NCBI GenBank assembly: GCA_003235785.1
Contig: QJYE01000491.1
Location: 1-13,665 of the forward strand
Reading direction: 5' to 3'
Source: Nitrospirota bacterium
Lineage (GTDB): Bacteria > Nitrospirota > Nitrospiria > Nitrospirales > UBA8639
Length of the DNA: 13,665 nt
Position numbers and translations under genes: made by a program. Below the pieces are notes generated by a model, which had not been told where the DNA came from, searched no databases, and saw only the letters and a program-made list of their open reading frames with translations. Below, one piece after another: positions 5,370-13,115 of the stretch; the stretch's first letter is position 1; each line of letters starts with the position of its first letter.

Positions 5370-7943
5370 TCATTCATAGCGTAAATCTTCTGCGATGGCC
5401 TGGCGGCTGGCCCAGCGGGCTGGGGCCCAGGCTCCGAGCAGCGCAGAGACCAAGGCCACGCATAACGCCATGCCAATAGTTTCCCAGGCAAAGCTATACT
5501 GAATCGTCCAGCCAAAGGATTGCTTATTAATCACTTTGATCAAGACCACAGACAATGCCATACCTACTGCGATACCGACCACTGCACCCAACCCGGCTAA
5601 GTAACAGGACTCCCAGACAACCAAGCCTTGAATTTGTCGGCCGCTGGCGCCTAATGCTCGAAGGGTGGCAAGTTCTCGTCGTCGCTCAAGAATCGCCGTC
5701 AGCAATGTATTCATAATGCCCAGCACGGCCACGCTTAACGCAATCAATTCCAACACATAGGTGACACGAAAAGTTCGATCGAAAATCTCAAGGATTTCCT
5801 GCTTCAGCTCGCCATTGCTGATTGTGACCATCGGCCTCTCGCTTCCTAGCGTGTCTTCGATTTCTCGTCGAACAGCCGCAAGTGACTGTCCCTCTTTCAG
5901 ATAGACGGCAAATACCGTCGAATCTTGCTCTCCCCAATTTTCCCGAAAGAGCCCCTGGTCCATGACCACTTTTCCACCATCGGTGGCATAATCGTAAAAC
6001 ACACCTTCGATGGAGAATTTTGCGGTACCGGTGGGAGTCTCTAATGACAATTGGTCACCCACCCGTATCCCTAACCGTTCAGCCAAGATCTCCGAAATTA
6101 TGACCCCTTGGCCCTCGACCACTTGGGCCAAAACATCAGACGACTCTCCTTCCAAAAATAAATACTGACTACGCTCAGCATGAAGACGCAGATCCCGGGA
6201 AACCAACGCCACCGTCTCCCCTGATATTTCTCCAGTGGTCTCGAGATACGGATCAACAGCCTCAACGCCAGGAATGGCTAAGACTCGTTTGACGAGAGTT
6301 CGTGGCAACCCCTGAGACTTTCCTGAGACATCTGATTCTCCCAACCAAGAGGTGGGTGCAATGATAATATCGGCCATCAACGTTTGCTCAATCCAGAGTT
6401 CCACCGTTTGCCGGAAGCTCTGGATCATGATCCCCACGCCCACCAGAATGGCCAGTCCGACAATAATGGCCGCCATCGTCACACTGGTTCGACCTGGATT
6501 GCCGCCCATCTGCTCAGCAGCAAGACTCGGCAACACACCCCATCGATTCCCCGAGCGACGTTGGCTCCATCGCCTACACCAATAGGACAACAAGGGGCCA
6601 CAAGCCACGCCTGCCATCAGAAGCCCAAACGCCGACAGATACCCTCCTGCCGGAATGCCCTGCACAGCCGGCATCAGGCTCAACAGGCCTGCCCCTATCA
6701 ACGATGCCAGAACCACCCACCCCGATCGAAACGTGAGCTGCTGGTCCTCGGCTTCTGACTGCCCCATAGCCAGAGCCTGAACGGGAGCCACCGTACTGGC
6801 CTCCCAAGCTGGACGAAGCGCCCCGAACAGCGAGACGCCAAGACCCAGGCTCATGCTTTCCAGGAACATGTACAAGGGAATCGGCATGGCGAACAACGTG
6901 GTCAGGCCATACAACTCTCCCACATTCTGCGCAATCATGGCCGTCAACCAACGGGCAAGGACGGCTCCCAGCCAACACCCCAAGATTCCCCCCACAATCC
7001 CTAACAAGCCGGCTTCCACGAGAAAAAGCATCGTGATGGATTGGCGTTCCATGCCGAGTGACCGGAGAATGCCTATCTCCCGACGATGATGAACCACGGA
7101 AAACGCCGTCGTGTTATAGACGAGAAATATCCCGACCAGGAGACTAATCCCGCTCAGCATGGTGAGGTTCATTTGAAAGGCCTGCAGCATTGATTCCACT
7201 TGCCGATTTCGCCTGGAGGCCGCGCGCACCTGAATATTCTCTGGCAAGCCCGATTGCAGTTCTTGGATGAAGGGAGAAACGGCCACTCCAGGTTCGAGGA
7301 CAATCGCCACATGGTGAAGCCGCCCCAGCCAGCCAAACTCCCACTGAGCGGATGCGATATCCATCAAGGCTTGCTGCTGCACACTTTGCTGAAAACGGGA
7401 GGAGGCCAGGATTTTCCCAACAATCAGATCATGGACAACTCCCTTTACCCTCACCGACAGGGTCTCCCCTTGACGAAGACTCAGCTCTTGGGCAAACCGC
7501 TCATCAATAACTATAGCCGCTGGGGAGAACAACTGCTCCCAGTCCTCTTGTTGCTCATCATTGGTGACCTCCTGAGCCTGCCCATCATTCCCCTGCGCTA
7601 AAAGATCTACGCCCCAAATCACCAGTGAATGACCTGTCAGAGGCCCGTTTTGAATTTCCCCTTCAATCTTGAGAACAGGATTGGCTGCTCGAACCCCCTG
7701 ACGCCCTTGGACCATCCGAATAATCTGCTCATCAAGACCCTCAGGTCCACCCACCAGAGTCACGGAAGCCTCTCCGACGACCGATTCCACCGATTGTTCA
7801 AACGATTGATAGACTTCTCCATTCACCACGCGAATGGCCAGCCAGGCAGAGACCCCGATCGCCACACCCACCATCGTTAATAAGGTCCGAAGCGGCCGGT
7901 GGCGAAGGTGTTCGACGACTAAAAGGAGGAGAAGTTTGGCCAT
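5370..7943 (-). CDS. Two-domain FtsX-type ABC transporter permease (YbbP/LolC-E/MacB class)
   Basis: An 857-residue integral membrane protein with an internal duplication. Each half has an N-terminal membrane helix (about 18-38 and 487-507), a large extracytoplasmic domain and a C-terminal FtsX block of three helices. The FtsX blocks carry matching cytoplasmic motifs, RRREIGILRSLG-like near 287 and RRRELATLRALG near 753. Two more helices lie in the middle (about 408-452). The layout matches YbbP-type permeases of about 800 residues, which pair with a LolD/YbbA ATPase for lipid, lipoprotein or peptide handling at the inner membrane. The substrate cannot be read. An in-frame ATG 47 codons upstream was rejected: the helix-1 leader MAKLLLLLVVEHLRHRPLRT is the canonical start and the longer form would overlap the regulator gene. 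No clear ribosome site is seen before the chosen ATG. Confidence 0.9.
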   Translation of the reverse strand: MAKLLLLLVVEHLRHRPLRTLLTMVGVAIGVSAWLAIRVVNGEVYQSFEQSVESVVGEASVTLVGGPEGLDEQIIRMVQGRQGVRAANPVLKIEGEIQNGPLTGHSLVIWGVDLLAQGNDGQAQEVTNDEQQEDWEQLFSPAAIVIDERFAQELSLRQGETLSVRVKGVVHDLIVGKILASSRFQQSVQQQALMDIASAQWEFGWLGRLHHVAIVLEPGVAVSPFIQELQSGLPENIQVRAASRRNRQVESMLQAFQMNLTMLSGISLLVGIFLVYNTTAFSVVHHRREIGILRSLGMERQSITMLFLVEAGLLGIVGGILGCWLGAVLARWLTAMIAQNVGELYGLTTLFAMPIPLYMFLESMSLGLGVSLFGALRPAWEASTVAPVQALAMGQSEAEDQQLTFRSGWVVLASLIGAGLLSLMPAVQGIPAGGYLSAFGLLMAGVACGPLLSYWCRRWSQRRSGNRWGVLPSLAAEQMGGNPGRTSVTMAAIIVGLAILVGVGIMIQSFRQTVELWIEQTLMADIIIAPTSWLGESDVSGKSQGLPRTLVKRVLAIPGVEAVDPYLETTGEISGETVALVSRDLRLHAERSQYLFLEGESSDVLAQVVEGQGVIISEILAERLGIRVGDQLSLETPTGTAKFSIEGVFYDYATDGGKVVMDQGLFRENWGEQDSTVFAVYLKEGQSLAAVRREIEDTLGSERPMVTISNGELKQEILEIFDRTFRVTYVLELIALSVAVLGIMNTLLTAILERRRELATLRALGASGRQIQGLVVWESCYLAGLGAVVGIAVGMALSVVLIKVINKQSFGWTIQYSFAWETIGMALCVALVSALLGAWAPARWASRQAIAEDLRYE

Positions 7944-8015
7944 GCAAGCGGTTGTCCCAGAAGTTGGGCCTATGTTAAAACAACTAAACAAAAATGCGTG
8001 GGGTACGATAACGAC

Positions 8016-8300
8016 ATGCCAAAAGGCACATATGAAGAACAGGGTTCGCCCGAGGTCGCCACAGAAGGGGCTTCCCAAGGGCAAGCCTTAACCGCACGGC
8101 AAAAAGAAATTCTCCGCCTGGTGGCTCAGGGGTGCACCAATCGTGAAATTGGACAACGGCTCGGAATTAGTGTGCGGACGGTAGAAGTCCACCGATTTAA
8201 CCTGATGCGCCGCTTGCGGGTTCGCAATGTCGCCCAACTACTCCGTCAAGCCATTGCGATGAATATTATCCCCAAAGGTCCTCCGGTCACGAAAATCTAA
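8016..8300 (+). CDS. Stand-alone LuxR/GerE-type helix-turn-helix regulator
   Basis: A 94-residue protein that is almost entirely a LuxR/GerE DNA-binding domain (about residues 24-85). It shows LTARQKEILRLVAQGCTNREIGQRLGISVRTVEVH and the following helix with LMRRLRVRNVAQLLRQA. There is no receiver, PAS or ligand-binding domain, so the input signal must come from promoter control, a partner or constitutive activity. An in-frame GTG at 7998 would add six residues; neither start has a good ribosome site. The gene is divergent from the permease gene (about 70 bp between starts) and convergent with the dehydrogenase gene (29 bp between stops). That arrangement suggests control of the permease, of itself, or both. 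Confidence 0.85.
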   Translation: MPKGTYEEQGSPEVATEGASQGQALTARQKEILRLVAQGCTNREIGQRLGISVRTVEVHRFNLMRRLRVRNVAQLLRQAIAMNIIPKGPPVTKI

Positions 8301-8329
8301 CCTTCCACGTCGATCTCGCAACCACGCGA

Positions 8330-9262
8330 TCAGTCCATCTCCCGAAGTTTCCCCCGACAGGCCATCAAGGACGGATAGCCCTTTTGCTCCAGGCATTCGG
8401 TGAGTTCCTGCTCAAGTCGAGCAAACACCCCGGGGCCTTCTTCAACCAGAACGGTGCCAATCTGGACTGCTGAGGCTCCACATAACACGTGTTCAAAAAT
8501 ATCGGTCCCATTTTCCACGCCGCCAGTTCCAATAATCGGGATGCGATCTCCCCAGATCTTCCATAAGGCTCGAACATTGGCCAAGGCCACAGGTTTAATG
8601 ATCCGTCCGCCAAGTCCTCCAAATCCCCCCTTGGGCTTAATCACCACCATTTCCCGTTCAGGATCCACGACCAGGGTATTCCCCACAGAATTGATCATGG
8701 TGACAAATGCCACGCCAACCCGTTGAAGAATCTCAGCGATTTTTTGATGATGAACGGGGTCAAAATATGGAGGCAGCTTGACGCCGAAGGGAACGGTCAC
8801 AATATCTCGAATGGCACTCAACAGCCGCTCCGTCTCCTCAAAGTCATAGCCAATTTGCGGTTTCCCCGGAATATTAGGGCAGGACAAATTGACTTCAAGT
8901 AAATCCGGTCCAGCCATATTTAAGGCTTTCGCCCCAGCCAGAAAATCATCAGGATGCAAACCTGCTAAACTCGCGATGACCGGCTTCTTAAATCGCTTTA
9001 GCTCCGGAATGAGCTTCACATACGCCGGATAACCAAGATTCGGCAGGCCCATGGAATTGATCGACCCGCCTTCAATCGCCACGTACCGCGGGAGAGGGTT
9101 CCCCTCACGAGGAAGTGGCGTCATCGACTTTGTCACAATAGCCCCGGCTGCCGACTCCCCCAAGGCTTCTAATTCAGCCTGAGTCACACATAACGCCCCT
9201 GAGGCATTCATGAGTCCAAGACGAAAGGGCACACCTGCAATGCTTGTTGAAAGATCCATCAC
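8330..9262 (-). CDS. pyrD: Dihydroorotate dehydrogenase, class 1A-like
   Basis: About 310 residues, matching soluble class 1 enzymes that oxidise dihydroorotate to orotate in pyrimidine synthesis with FMN. Seen: K45 in VTKSMT, the substrate loop NSMGLPN (69-75), the catalytic cysteine in NLSCPN (C128, the class 1 base), GVKLPPYF, and the FMN phosphate loop IIGTGGVENGTD. Cysteine rather than serine as base excludes membrane class 2. The NSMGLPN plus LSCPNIPGKPQIGYD set points to class 1A (fumarate-type), but no partner PyrK-like gene is present to test this. The start is GTG at 9260-9262 with GGAG 6 nt upstream, or the adjacent ATG at 9257. The gene follows the ABC ATPase stop by 3 bp, so the two are cotranscribed. 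Confidence 0.92.
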   Translation of the reverse strand: MMDLSTSIAGVPFRLGLMNASGALCVTQAELEALGESAAGAIVTKSMTPLPREGNPLPRYVAIEGGSINSMGLPNLGYPAYVKLIPELKRFKKPVIASLAGLHPDDFLAGAKALNMAGPDLLEVNLSCPNIPGKPQIGYDFEETERLLSAIRDIVTVPFGVKLPPYFDPVHHQKIAEILQRVGVAFVTMINSVGNTLVVDPEREMVVIKPKGGFGGLGGRIIKPVALANVRALWKIWGDRIPIIGTGGVENGTDIFEHVLCGASAVQIGTVLVEEGPGVFARLEQELTECLEQKGYPSLMACRGKLREMD

Positions 9263-9265
9263 GTT

Positions 9266-9928
9266 TTACTCCAATTGTCCGTCTCGCATGGTCAGTACAC
9301 GATCAGCCACCTGTGCGGCATTCAACGAATGAGTAGCCAACAACACCGTCTGTCCAAACTCTTGGGCGCATCGACGAAGCAACGCGATAATCATGTCCCC
9401 GGTCGGCCCATCTAAATTTCCCGTGGGTTCATCCGCCACAATCACTCGTGGACGATGCACAAAGGCCCTGGCAATAGCCACCCGTTGCTGCTCACCTCCC
9501 GACAACTCATGGGTGCGATGTCCAAGCCGCTGACGCAAGCCCACCTTTTCCAACATCTCCACCGCCTGGGTGCGGACAGAAGTCGACGATTCCCCTCGCA
9601 GGCGTAACGGTAGCCCCACATTGTCTTCGATGGTCAATCCGGGAAGGAGATGAAACGCCTGAAATACCATCCCCACGTCTTCCCGGCGCCATTGCGTCCA
9701 TTCACGATCACCAAACGCCACACAAGAACGTCCATTCAGGACAATATCACCAGAAGTCACCCAATCCAGCCCAGCCACGAGATGCAAGAGCGTACTTTTC
9801 CCGCTGCCACTTGGCCCCATAAGCGCACAAAACTCGCCTCGGGGAATGTCCAGGCTCAGATCGCGAAGAGCCACCACCGGCAGAGCGCTCACACGATATT
9901 CTTTATACACATGTTGCAAATGAATCAT
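9266..9928 (-). CDS. ABC transporter ATPase, LolD/YbbA/MacB subfamily
   Basis: A 220-residue nucleotide-binding protein with every motif intact: Walker A GPSGSGKST (38-46), Q-loop Q90 in MVFQAFHLLPGLT, signature LSGGEQQRV (142-150), Walker B VIVADEPTGNLD (162-173) and switch H200 in LLATHS. The VFQAFHLLP and EPTGNLD wording is typical of the LolD/YbbA/MacB branch, which drives FtsX-type permeases. The likely partner is the permease gene on the same strand at 5370-7943, although the dehydrogenase gene and an opposite-strand regulator lie between them. The ATG at 9926-9928 has a GGGGGGA ribosome site about 10 nt upstream and is preferred to a TTG six codons earlier. Confidence 0.93.
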   Translation of the reverse strand: MIHLQHVYKEYRVSALPVVALRDLSLDIPRGEFCALMGPSGSGKSTLLHLVAGLDWVTSGDIVLNGRSCVAFGDREWTQWRREDVGMVFQAFHLLPGLTIEDNVGLPLRLRGESSTSVRTQAVEMLEKVGLRQRLGHRTHELSGGEQQRVAIARAFVHRPRVIVADEPTGNLDGPTGDMIIALLRRCAQEFGQTVLLATHSLNAAQVADRVLTMRDGQLE

Positions 9929-10045
9929 GTCACAACGTCCCCCCAATCAGCCCAGAACGCCATACAGAAATCATCAGGACGGGTCGTGCATTGTTCGTAT
10001 ATCATACTCCAACCTGGGTGACCAAGGAGGGGAGAATCCGGTTCT

Positions 10046-10828
10046 TTGCCTTTCATTCAGCTTCCTCAGATTGAGATAACCACCATGCCATCATTTGCCT
10101 CCCCCTCTTCATTTCTTCATAAAGCCCTGCACCTTCTTTTTCCGACTCCATGCGCCAGTTGTTCCGTTCCTTTATGGGACGATCCTGTTCCATTTTTTTG
10201 CCAAGCCTGTTGGGCGACATTGCTTCCCATTTCCGGGCCCTGCTGCCCACATTGTGGCGGTCCATTCGCCTCGCCAGTCGCCTTACAACACAGCCCCGCC
10301 CATGAATGCGGGGTCTGTCGCACTCACCCACCAGCCTTTACCCAAACATGGAGCCTGTTTCCCTATCAATCGCCACTCAAGGAAGCCATCACCTTATTCA
10401 AATATCGCGGGAAACGATCCCTCACCAAACACCTTCTCCAAGCCATGGTGCCCATCTTACCCATCTTGCCAGCCCTTGATGTCATCATCCCGGTTCCCCT
10501 GCATCCGCACCGGTTACGAGAGCGTGAATACAACCAATCCCTACTACTCGCACATGGGCTCAGCCAACATCTCCAGATCCCTTTATTGCTCTCCTGTCTT
10601 CTCCGGATCCGTTCAACCGTGCCGCAAACCTTCCTTTCGAAAAGAGAACGCCTGACGAATCTTCGCCGGGCCTTCGCTGTACACGAAGCTTCCCGCATTA
10701 CAGGCACACGCATCCTGTTAATCGACGATGTTTTCACAACGGGCACCACCCTTCATGAATGCGCCAAGGCGCTTCGAACAGCAGGCTCAGGTCCCATCTA
10801 TGGATTAACCCTCGCCCGAATGCTCTAA
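10046..10828 (+). CDS. comF: ComF-family phosphoribosyltransferase-like protein
   Basis: Up to 260 residues. An N-terminal zinc-binding region carries Cys pairs at 36/39, 52/55, 66-67/70 and 88/91. A phosphoribosyltransferase domain follows, with KYRGKRSL near 119, IPVPLHPHRLREREYNQS near 148 and the PRPP-binding loop LLIDDVFTTGTT near 225-235. ComF proteins act in natural DNA uptake (single-strand handling with ComFA/PriA) in competent bacteria and are widely conserved elsewhere with unclear roles. The start is uncertain. A TTG at 10046 lies 11 nt after the strong AAGGAGGGGAG; an ATG at 10085 would give a more usual family N-terminus but has no ribosome site. Divergent from the ABC ATPase gene. 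Confidence 0.9.
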   Translation: MPFIQLPQIEITTMPSFASPSSFLHKALHLLFPTPCASCSVPLWDDPVPFFCQACWATLLPISGPCCPHCGGPFASPVALQHSPAHECGVCRTHPPAFTQTWSLFPYQSPLKEAITLFKYRGKRSLTKHLLQAMVPILPILPALDVIIPVPLHPHRLREREYNQSLLLAHGLSQHLQIPLLLSCLLRIRSTVPQTFLSKRERLTNLRRAFAVHEASRITGTRILLIDDVFTTGTTLHECAKALRTAGSGPIYGLTLARML

Positions 10829-10907
10829 CGCCCCATCCCCCTCTTTCCAAATCGCCAACTTTGCGTTATATACATCAATCATTCGAAAGAGAAGAAAGTA
10901 TTGCCCC

Positions 10908-11258
10908 ATGCCAATCTATGAATACCGCTGTGAAACCTGCGGAAAATACAACACCTATTTAATTCTGCAAGGCCACTCCTCCACTTTGTCATGCAAACAT
11001 TGCCAGGGCCAACAATTGGAACGCATCATGTCACGGTTTGCATCCCCAAAGTCCGAAGAGGCCCGCATGGAAGCCCTTGCCGATCCCAGTAACTTTGGCG
11101 ATGTCGATGAGAACGATCCCAAAAGTATGGCCCGCTTCATGAAAAAAATGGGCAAGGAAATGGGCGAAGATTTTGGTGAAGACCTGGACGAAGCCATGGA
11201 ATCGATGGGGGAGGATGGACAAGAAGAGGATAGCATGAGTCTTCCTGATATGGATTAA
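10908..11258 (+). CDS. FmdB-family zinc-ribbon protein
   Basis: A 116-residue protein that opens MPIYEYRCETCGKYNTYL, the classic FmdB/CxxC start. The zinc ribbon is C8-x2-C11 and C29-x2-C32. After residue 60 the chain becomes a methionine-rich, strongly acidic helix (ARFMKKMGKEMGEDFGED, then EAMESMGEDGQEED). FmdB members are called putative regulators after a formamidase gene cluster in Methylophilus; their biochemical role is not settled. The gene follows comF by about 80 bp on the same strand. That gap is long enough for a separate promoter (TTGCGT and TATACA around 10860-10875, weak). Confidence 0.85.
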   Translation: MPIYEYRCETCGKYNTYLILQGHSSTLSCKHCQGQQLERIMSRFASPKSEEARMEALADPSNFGDVDENDPKSMARFMKKMGKEMGEDFGEDLDEAMESMGEDGQEEDSMSLPDMD

Positions 11259-11396
11259 GAAAATCGAAAAATATTGTGTGATGTGAAGAGGAATTGAAGG
11301 CAGCCATCCTGCTATCACTCCCAAAATTCTCTCTACATTCTTCTCTAGATACTACAGACAGTGGTGCTCTCAAAAGGAACACCCAAGCAACATGGC

Positions 11397-11424
11397 TTGA
11401 CTTTTCTTCATCTTTGGTTAAGCT
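11397..11424 (+). promoter_or_regulatory. Possible mraZ promoter
   Basis: TTGACT (11397-11402) closely matches a -35 box. Sixteen bases later comes TAAGCT (11419-11424), a weak -10. It lies about 50 bp upstream of the mraZ start within a 214-bp gap after the FmdB gene. I found no row of TGGG(N) direct repeats, the site MraZ binds in other bacteria; only scattered CCCA occurs. Confidence 0.35.
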
Positions 11425-11472
11425 ACAGTCAATCTCTCGACACGGCCCAACGGAGAAGATTTAGCACTTACC

Positions 11473-11919
11473 ATGAGCATGTTTGCGGGACAATATCAGT
11501 GTAAAATTGACGAAAAAGGCCGATTCGTTGTGCCGAGCCCTATTAGGGAAGAGATTGAATCGAACGGCAATAACCTCATGTTCTTAAAAAGCCAAGATGT
11601 TCCTGTTTTGGCCTACACCCAACCCGAGTGGAACAACCGCCTTCAAGAAGCCAAAGAAAAATTAGATGATGACCAACGCCGGCTCTTCATGTATCACATG
11701 GTCTCGGAAGCCACGCCGTCTGAAATGGACCGCGCCGGACGTATCCTCATTCCCAGCCGATTACGCAAACTCATTCCAGTCGATGACGAACAAGAAGTGG
11801 TCATCGTAGGCATGTTCCATCGCCTGGAAATCTGGAACCCATCCGAATGGCGGCTCTTTGCTCGAAAGAACGAAGAAGCCTTCGAACAAGTCCTAGGCAA
11901 GCTCCAGGGCATCCTGTAA
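11473..11919 (+). CDS. mraZ: MraZ, AbrB-fold transcriptional regulator
   Basis: A 148-residue MraZ with the two expected SpoVT/AbrB-type halves: MFAGQYQCKIDEKGRFVVPSPIR (residues 3-25) and DRAGRILIPSRLRKL (near 86-100). Both conserved D-x-x-G-R-x-x-x-P motifs are intact. MraZ usually heads the division and cell-wall (dcw) cluster and represses its own operon. Here the next gene is a RusA-like nuclease, not rsmH/mraW, and upstream are comF and an fmdB gene, so the protein sits outside that setting. A second ATG two codons in would give the usual MF start. The ribosome site (GGAG at 11452-11455) is rather far from either. Confidence 0.93.
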   Translation: MSMFAGQYQCKIDEKGRFVVPSPIREEIESNGNNLMFLKSQDVPVLAYTQPEWNNRLQEAKEKLDDDQRRLFMYHMVSEATPSEMDRAGRILIPSRLRKLIPVDDEQEVVIVGMFHRLEIWNPSEWRLFARKNEEAFEQVLGKLQGIL

Positions 11920-11985
11920 GCCAAAATCGCGCCCCATTCCGCACTGCCTGTCCGGTATCGTTCTGACATAAAACCGAGGTAAACG

Positions 11986-12594
11986 TTGAGACCTATTCGC
12001 ATTCGATCTTTCCCTCAACTCGGACCGGCCAGAGGGCGCGGGGGATTAGTGCTGCTGCCTCGCCATTCTGGAAAATCCAGAGCCGGAGACCACAGGCAGG
12101 ATTGGACCAACTTAGGTGGGGACTCCCTCTCACCTCGAAAACTCTTCGTCGTCTTACCACTGCCCCCCAGCATTAACCATCAATATGCCACAGTAAACGG
12201 CCGGCGGGTATTATCATCAAAAGGCCGCCACTACAAAGTCGCCGTGGGCAAACATCTCGAAGCGATCTTACATCCTTCCCCTCATCGTGCGGATTTTTTT
12301 GAAGGGCTGGGAACGCATTCTCTCAGTCTCTCAATCCGGTTTTTTTTCAAAACGGCGTTACGGCGGGATCTTGATGGCGGGCTCAAAATTGCGCAGGATG
12401 CCATCTGCCAAGCTATCAGCCTGAACGACAACCGCATCACCGAAATCCATCTCCACAAAGATTCAGACCCCGATCGCCCCAGAATGGAATGCCTCCTCAC
12501 CCTCCACGAACCGCTCACTTCCAAAACCAAACCCCCTCGACAACGCCTCTCGGCCATCCTCACCCCACCACCCCACCCCTCACCAAAAATCTAA
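11986..12594 (+). CDS. RusA-like endodeoxyribonuclease (Holliday-junction resolvase family)
   Basis: A 202-residue frame whose residues 52-175 fit the RusA family. It shows LPLPPSINHQY (58-67), GRRVLSSKGRHYK (72-84), D128-L-D130-x-x-x-K134 in RRDLDGGLKIAQDAI and D148 in SLNDNRITEIHLHK. Spacing of D/D/K matches the metal-binding D70, D72 and K76 of E. coli RusA, with D148 near the expected D91. The asparagine of the common DxDN motif is glycine here. RusA cuts four-way DNA junctions as a dimer and is often of prophage origin. The TTG start at 11986 has GAGGT 5 nt upstream, but residues 1-50 resemble no RusA domain. A GTG at 12049 with GGGGG before it is possible. The tail is proline-rich. Confidence 0.75.
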   Translation: MRPIRIRSFPQLGPARGRGGLVLLPRHSGKSRAGDHRQDWTNLGGDSLSPRKLFVVLPLPPSINHQYATVNGRRVLSSKGRHYKVAVGKHLEAILHPSPHRADFFEGLGTHSLSLSIRFFFKTALRRDLDGGLKIAQDAICQAISLNDNRITEIHLHKDSDPDRPRMECLLTLHEPLTSKTKPPRQRLSAILTPPPHPSPKI

Positions 12595-12612
12595 CCAAAT
12601 CATCTCCTTCGT

Positions 12613-12689
12613 TTAGGGGTCAGACTCGAATTAAATTCACCTATGCTCAGATTGATAGTCTGCGGATTTAATTCGAGTCTGACCCCTAA
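12613..12689. repeat. 77-nt element with perfect 24-bp inverted arms (REP/MITE-like; possible two-way terminator)
   Basis: The arms at 12613-12636 (beginning TTAGGGGTCAGACTCGAA) and 12666-12689 (ending TTCGAGTCTGACCCCTAA) are exact reverse complements over 24 bp. A 29-nt centre holds a small nested hairpin (CAGA with TCTG). It lies between the convergent RusA-like and PilZ genes, 18 bp from one stop and 13 bp from the other. Long, perfect symmetry suggests a mobile or dispersed palindrome (REP/BIME or miniature element) rather than a simple terminator. There is no transposase and no clear target duplication nearby. Confidence 0.8.
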
Positions 12690-12702
12690 GGAAAATTACA
12701 AA

Positions 12703-13113
12703 TTATCTTGAGGCGACAGCGCGGGAGAGGGAATGGAGCACGAGGGTGAGCGGGTGCCTGATGTTTCGCTTGGGTTGATTGGTGAGCGTAGGGAAGTAGA
12801 AGCCAATTTTCTTACCCATTCTGTGCCGGACCAGGCCTGGCAACCAAATACTGTCCCCGAGATAATGCAGCTTGACGGACACTTGAGCACCGACTGAAAC
12901 CGGTGGCATTTGGTTGCTGGAAAATTCGACAAGCATCCCCTGCGCACTCACATTGATCACACGCCCCTTACACACGGTTCCCTGGCCACATCGAATGGCC
13001 ACCGGTAAGATTTGTTGCGGCTTCACCGACATACGCCGAATAGTGCGACGCTCTTGCCAAGCTACGGCCACGGGCCGTCGACGGCCTTCTTGAAGGAGAG
13101 CAGGCTTGGACAT
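12703..13113 (-). CDS. PilZ-domain protein (predicted cyclic-di-GMP receptor)
   Basis: A 136-residue protein with a PilZ-type core at about 22-120. An arginine cluster, RRTIRR (22-27), lies where the RxxxR nucleotide-binding motif is expected. It is followed by beta strands and NVSAQGMLVEF (54-64), matching the (D/N)xSxxG motif. These two motifs clamp cyclic-di-GMP in the family. The spacing is loose and I have not verified binding competence. The gene starts 2 bp after the stop of the STAS gene, so both are on one transcript. A PilZ protein beside a STAS protein suggests a small surface or motility signalling unit. Confidence 0.8.
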   Translation of the reverse strand: MSKPALLQEGRRRPVAVAWQERRTIRRMSVKPQQILPVAIRCGQGTVCKGRVINVSAQGMLVEFSSNQMPPVSVGAQVSVKLHYLGDSIWLPGLVRHRMGKKIGFYFPTLTNQPKRNIRHPLTLVLHSLSRAVASR

Positions 13114-13115
13114 AA

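Noticed and set aside
6384..7601. Several plus-strand frames of 77-133 codons (6384-6758, 7200-7601 and others) and a 134-codon minus frame at 6574-6978
   Set aside because: They lie inside the permease gene in other frames; compositions are biased (Pro/His/Arg/Gln-rich) and no domain is seen.
7944..8084. 47-codon N-terminal extension of the permease
   Set aside because: It has no ribosome site, would overlap the divergent regulator gene on the other strand, and precedes the canonical MAKLLLLLVVEHL membrane start.
8301..8329. Hairpin between the convergent regulator and pyrD stops
   Set aside because: Only about six pairs with a bulge and no T-tract; too weak to call a terminator.
10095..10655. 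186-codon plus-strand frame within comF
   Set aside because: Frame-shifted shadow of comF, which carries the Zn and PRPP-loop motifs.
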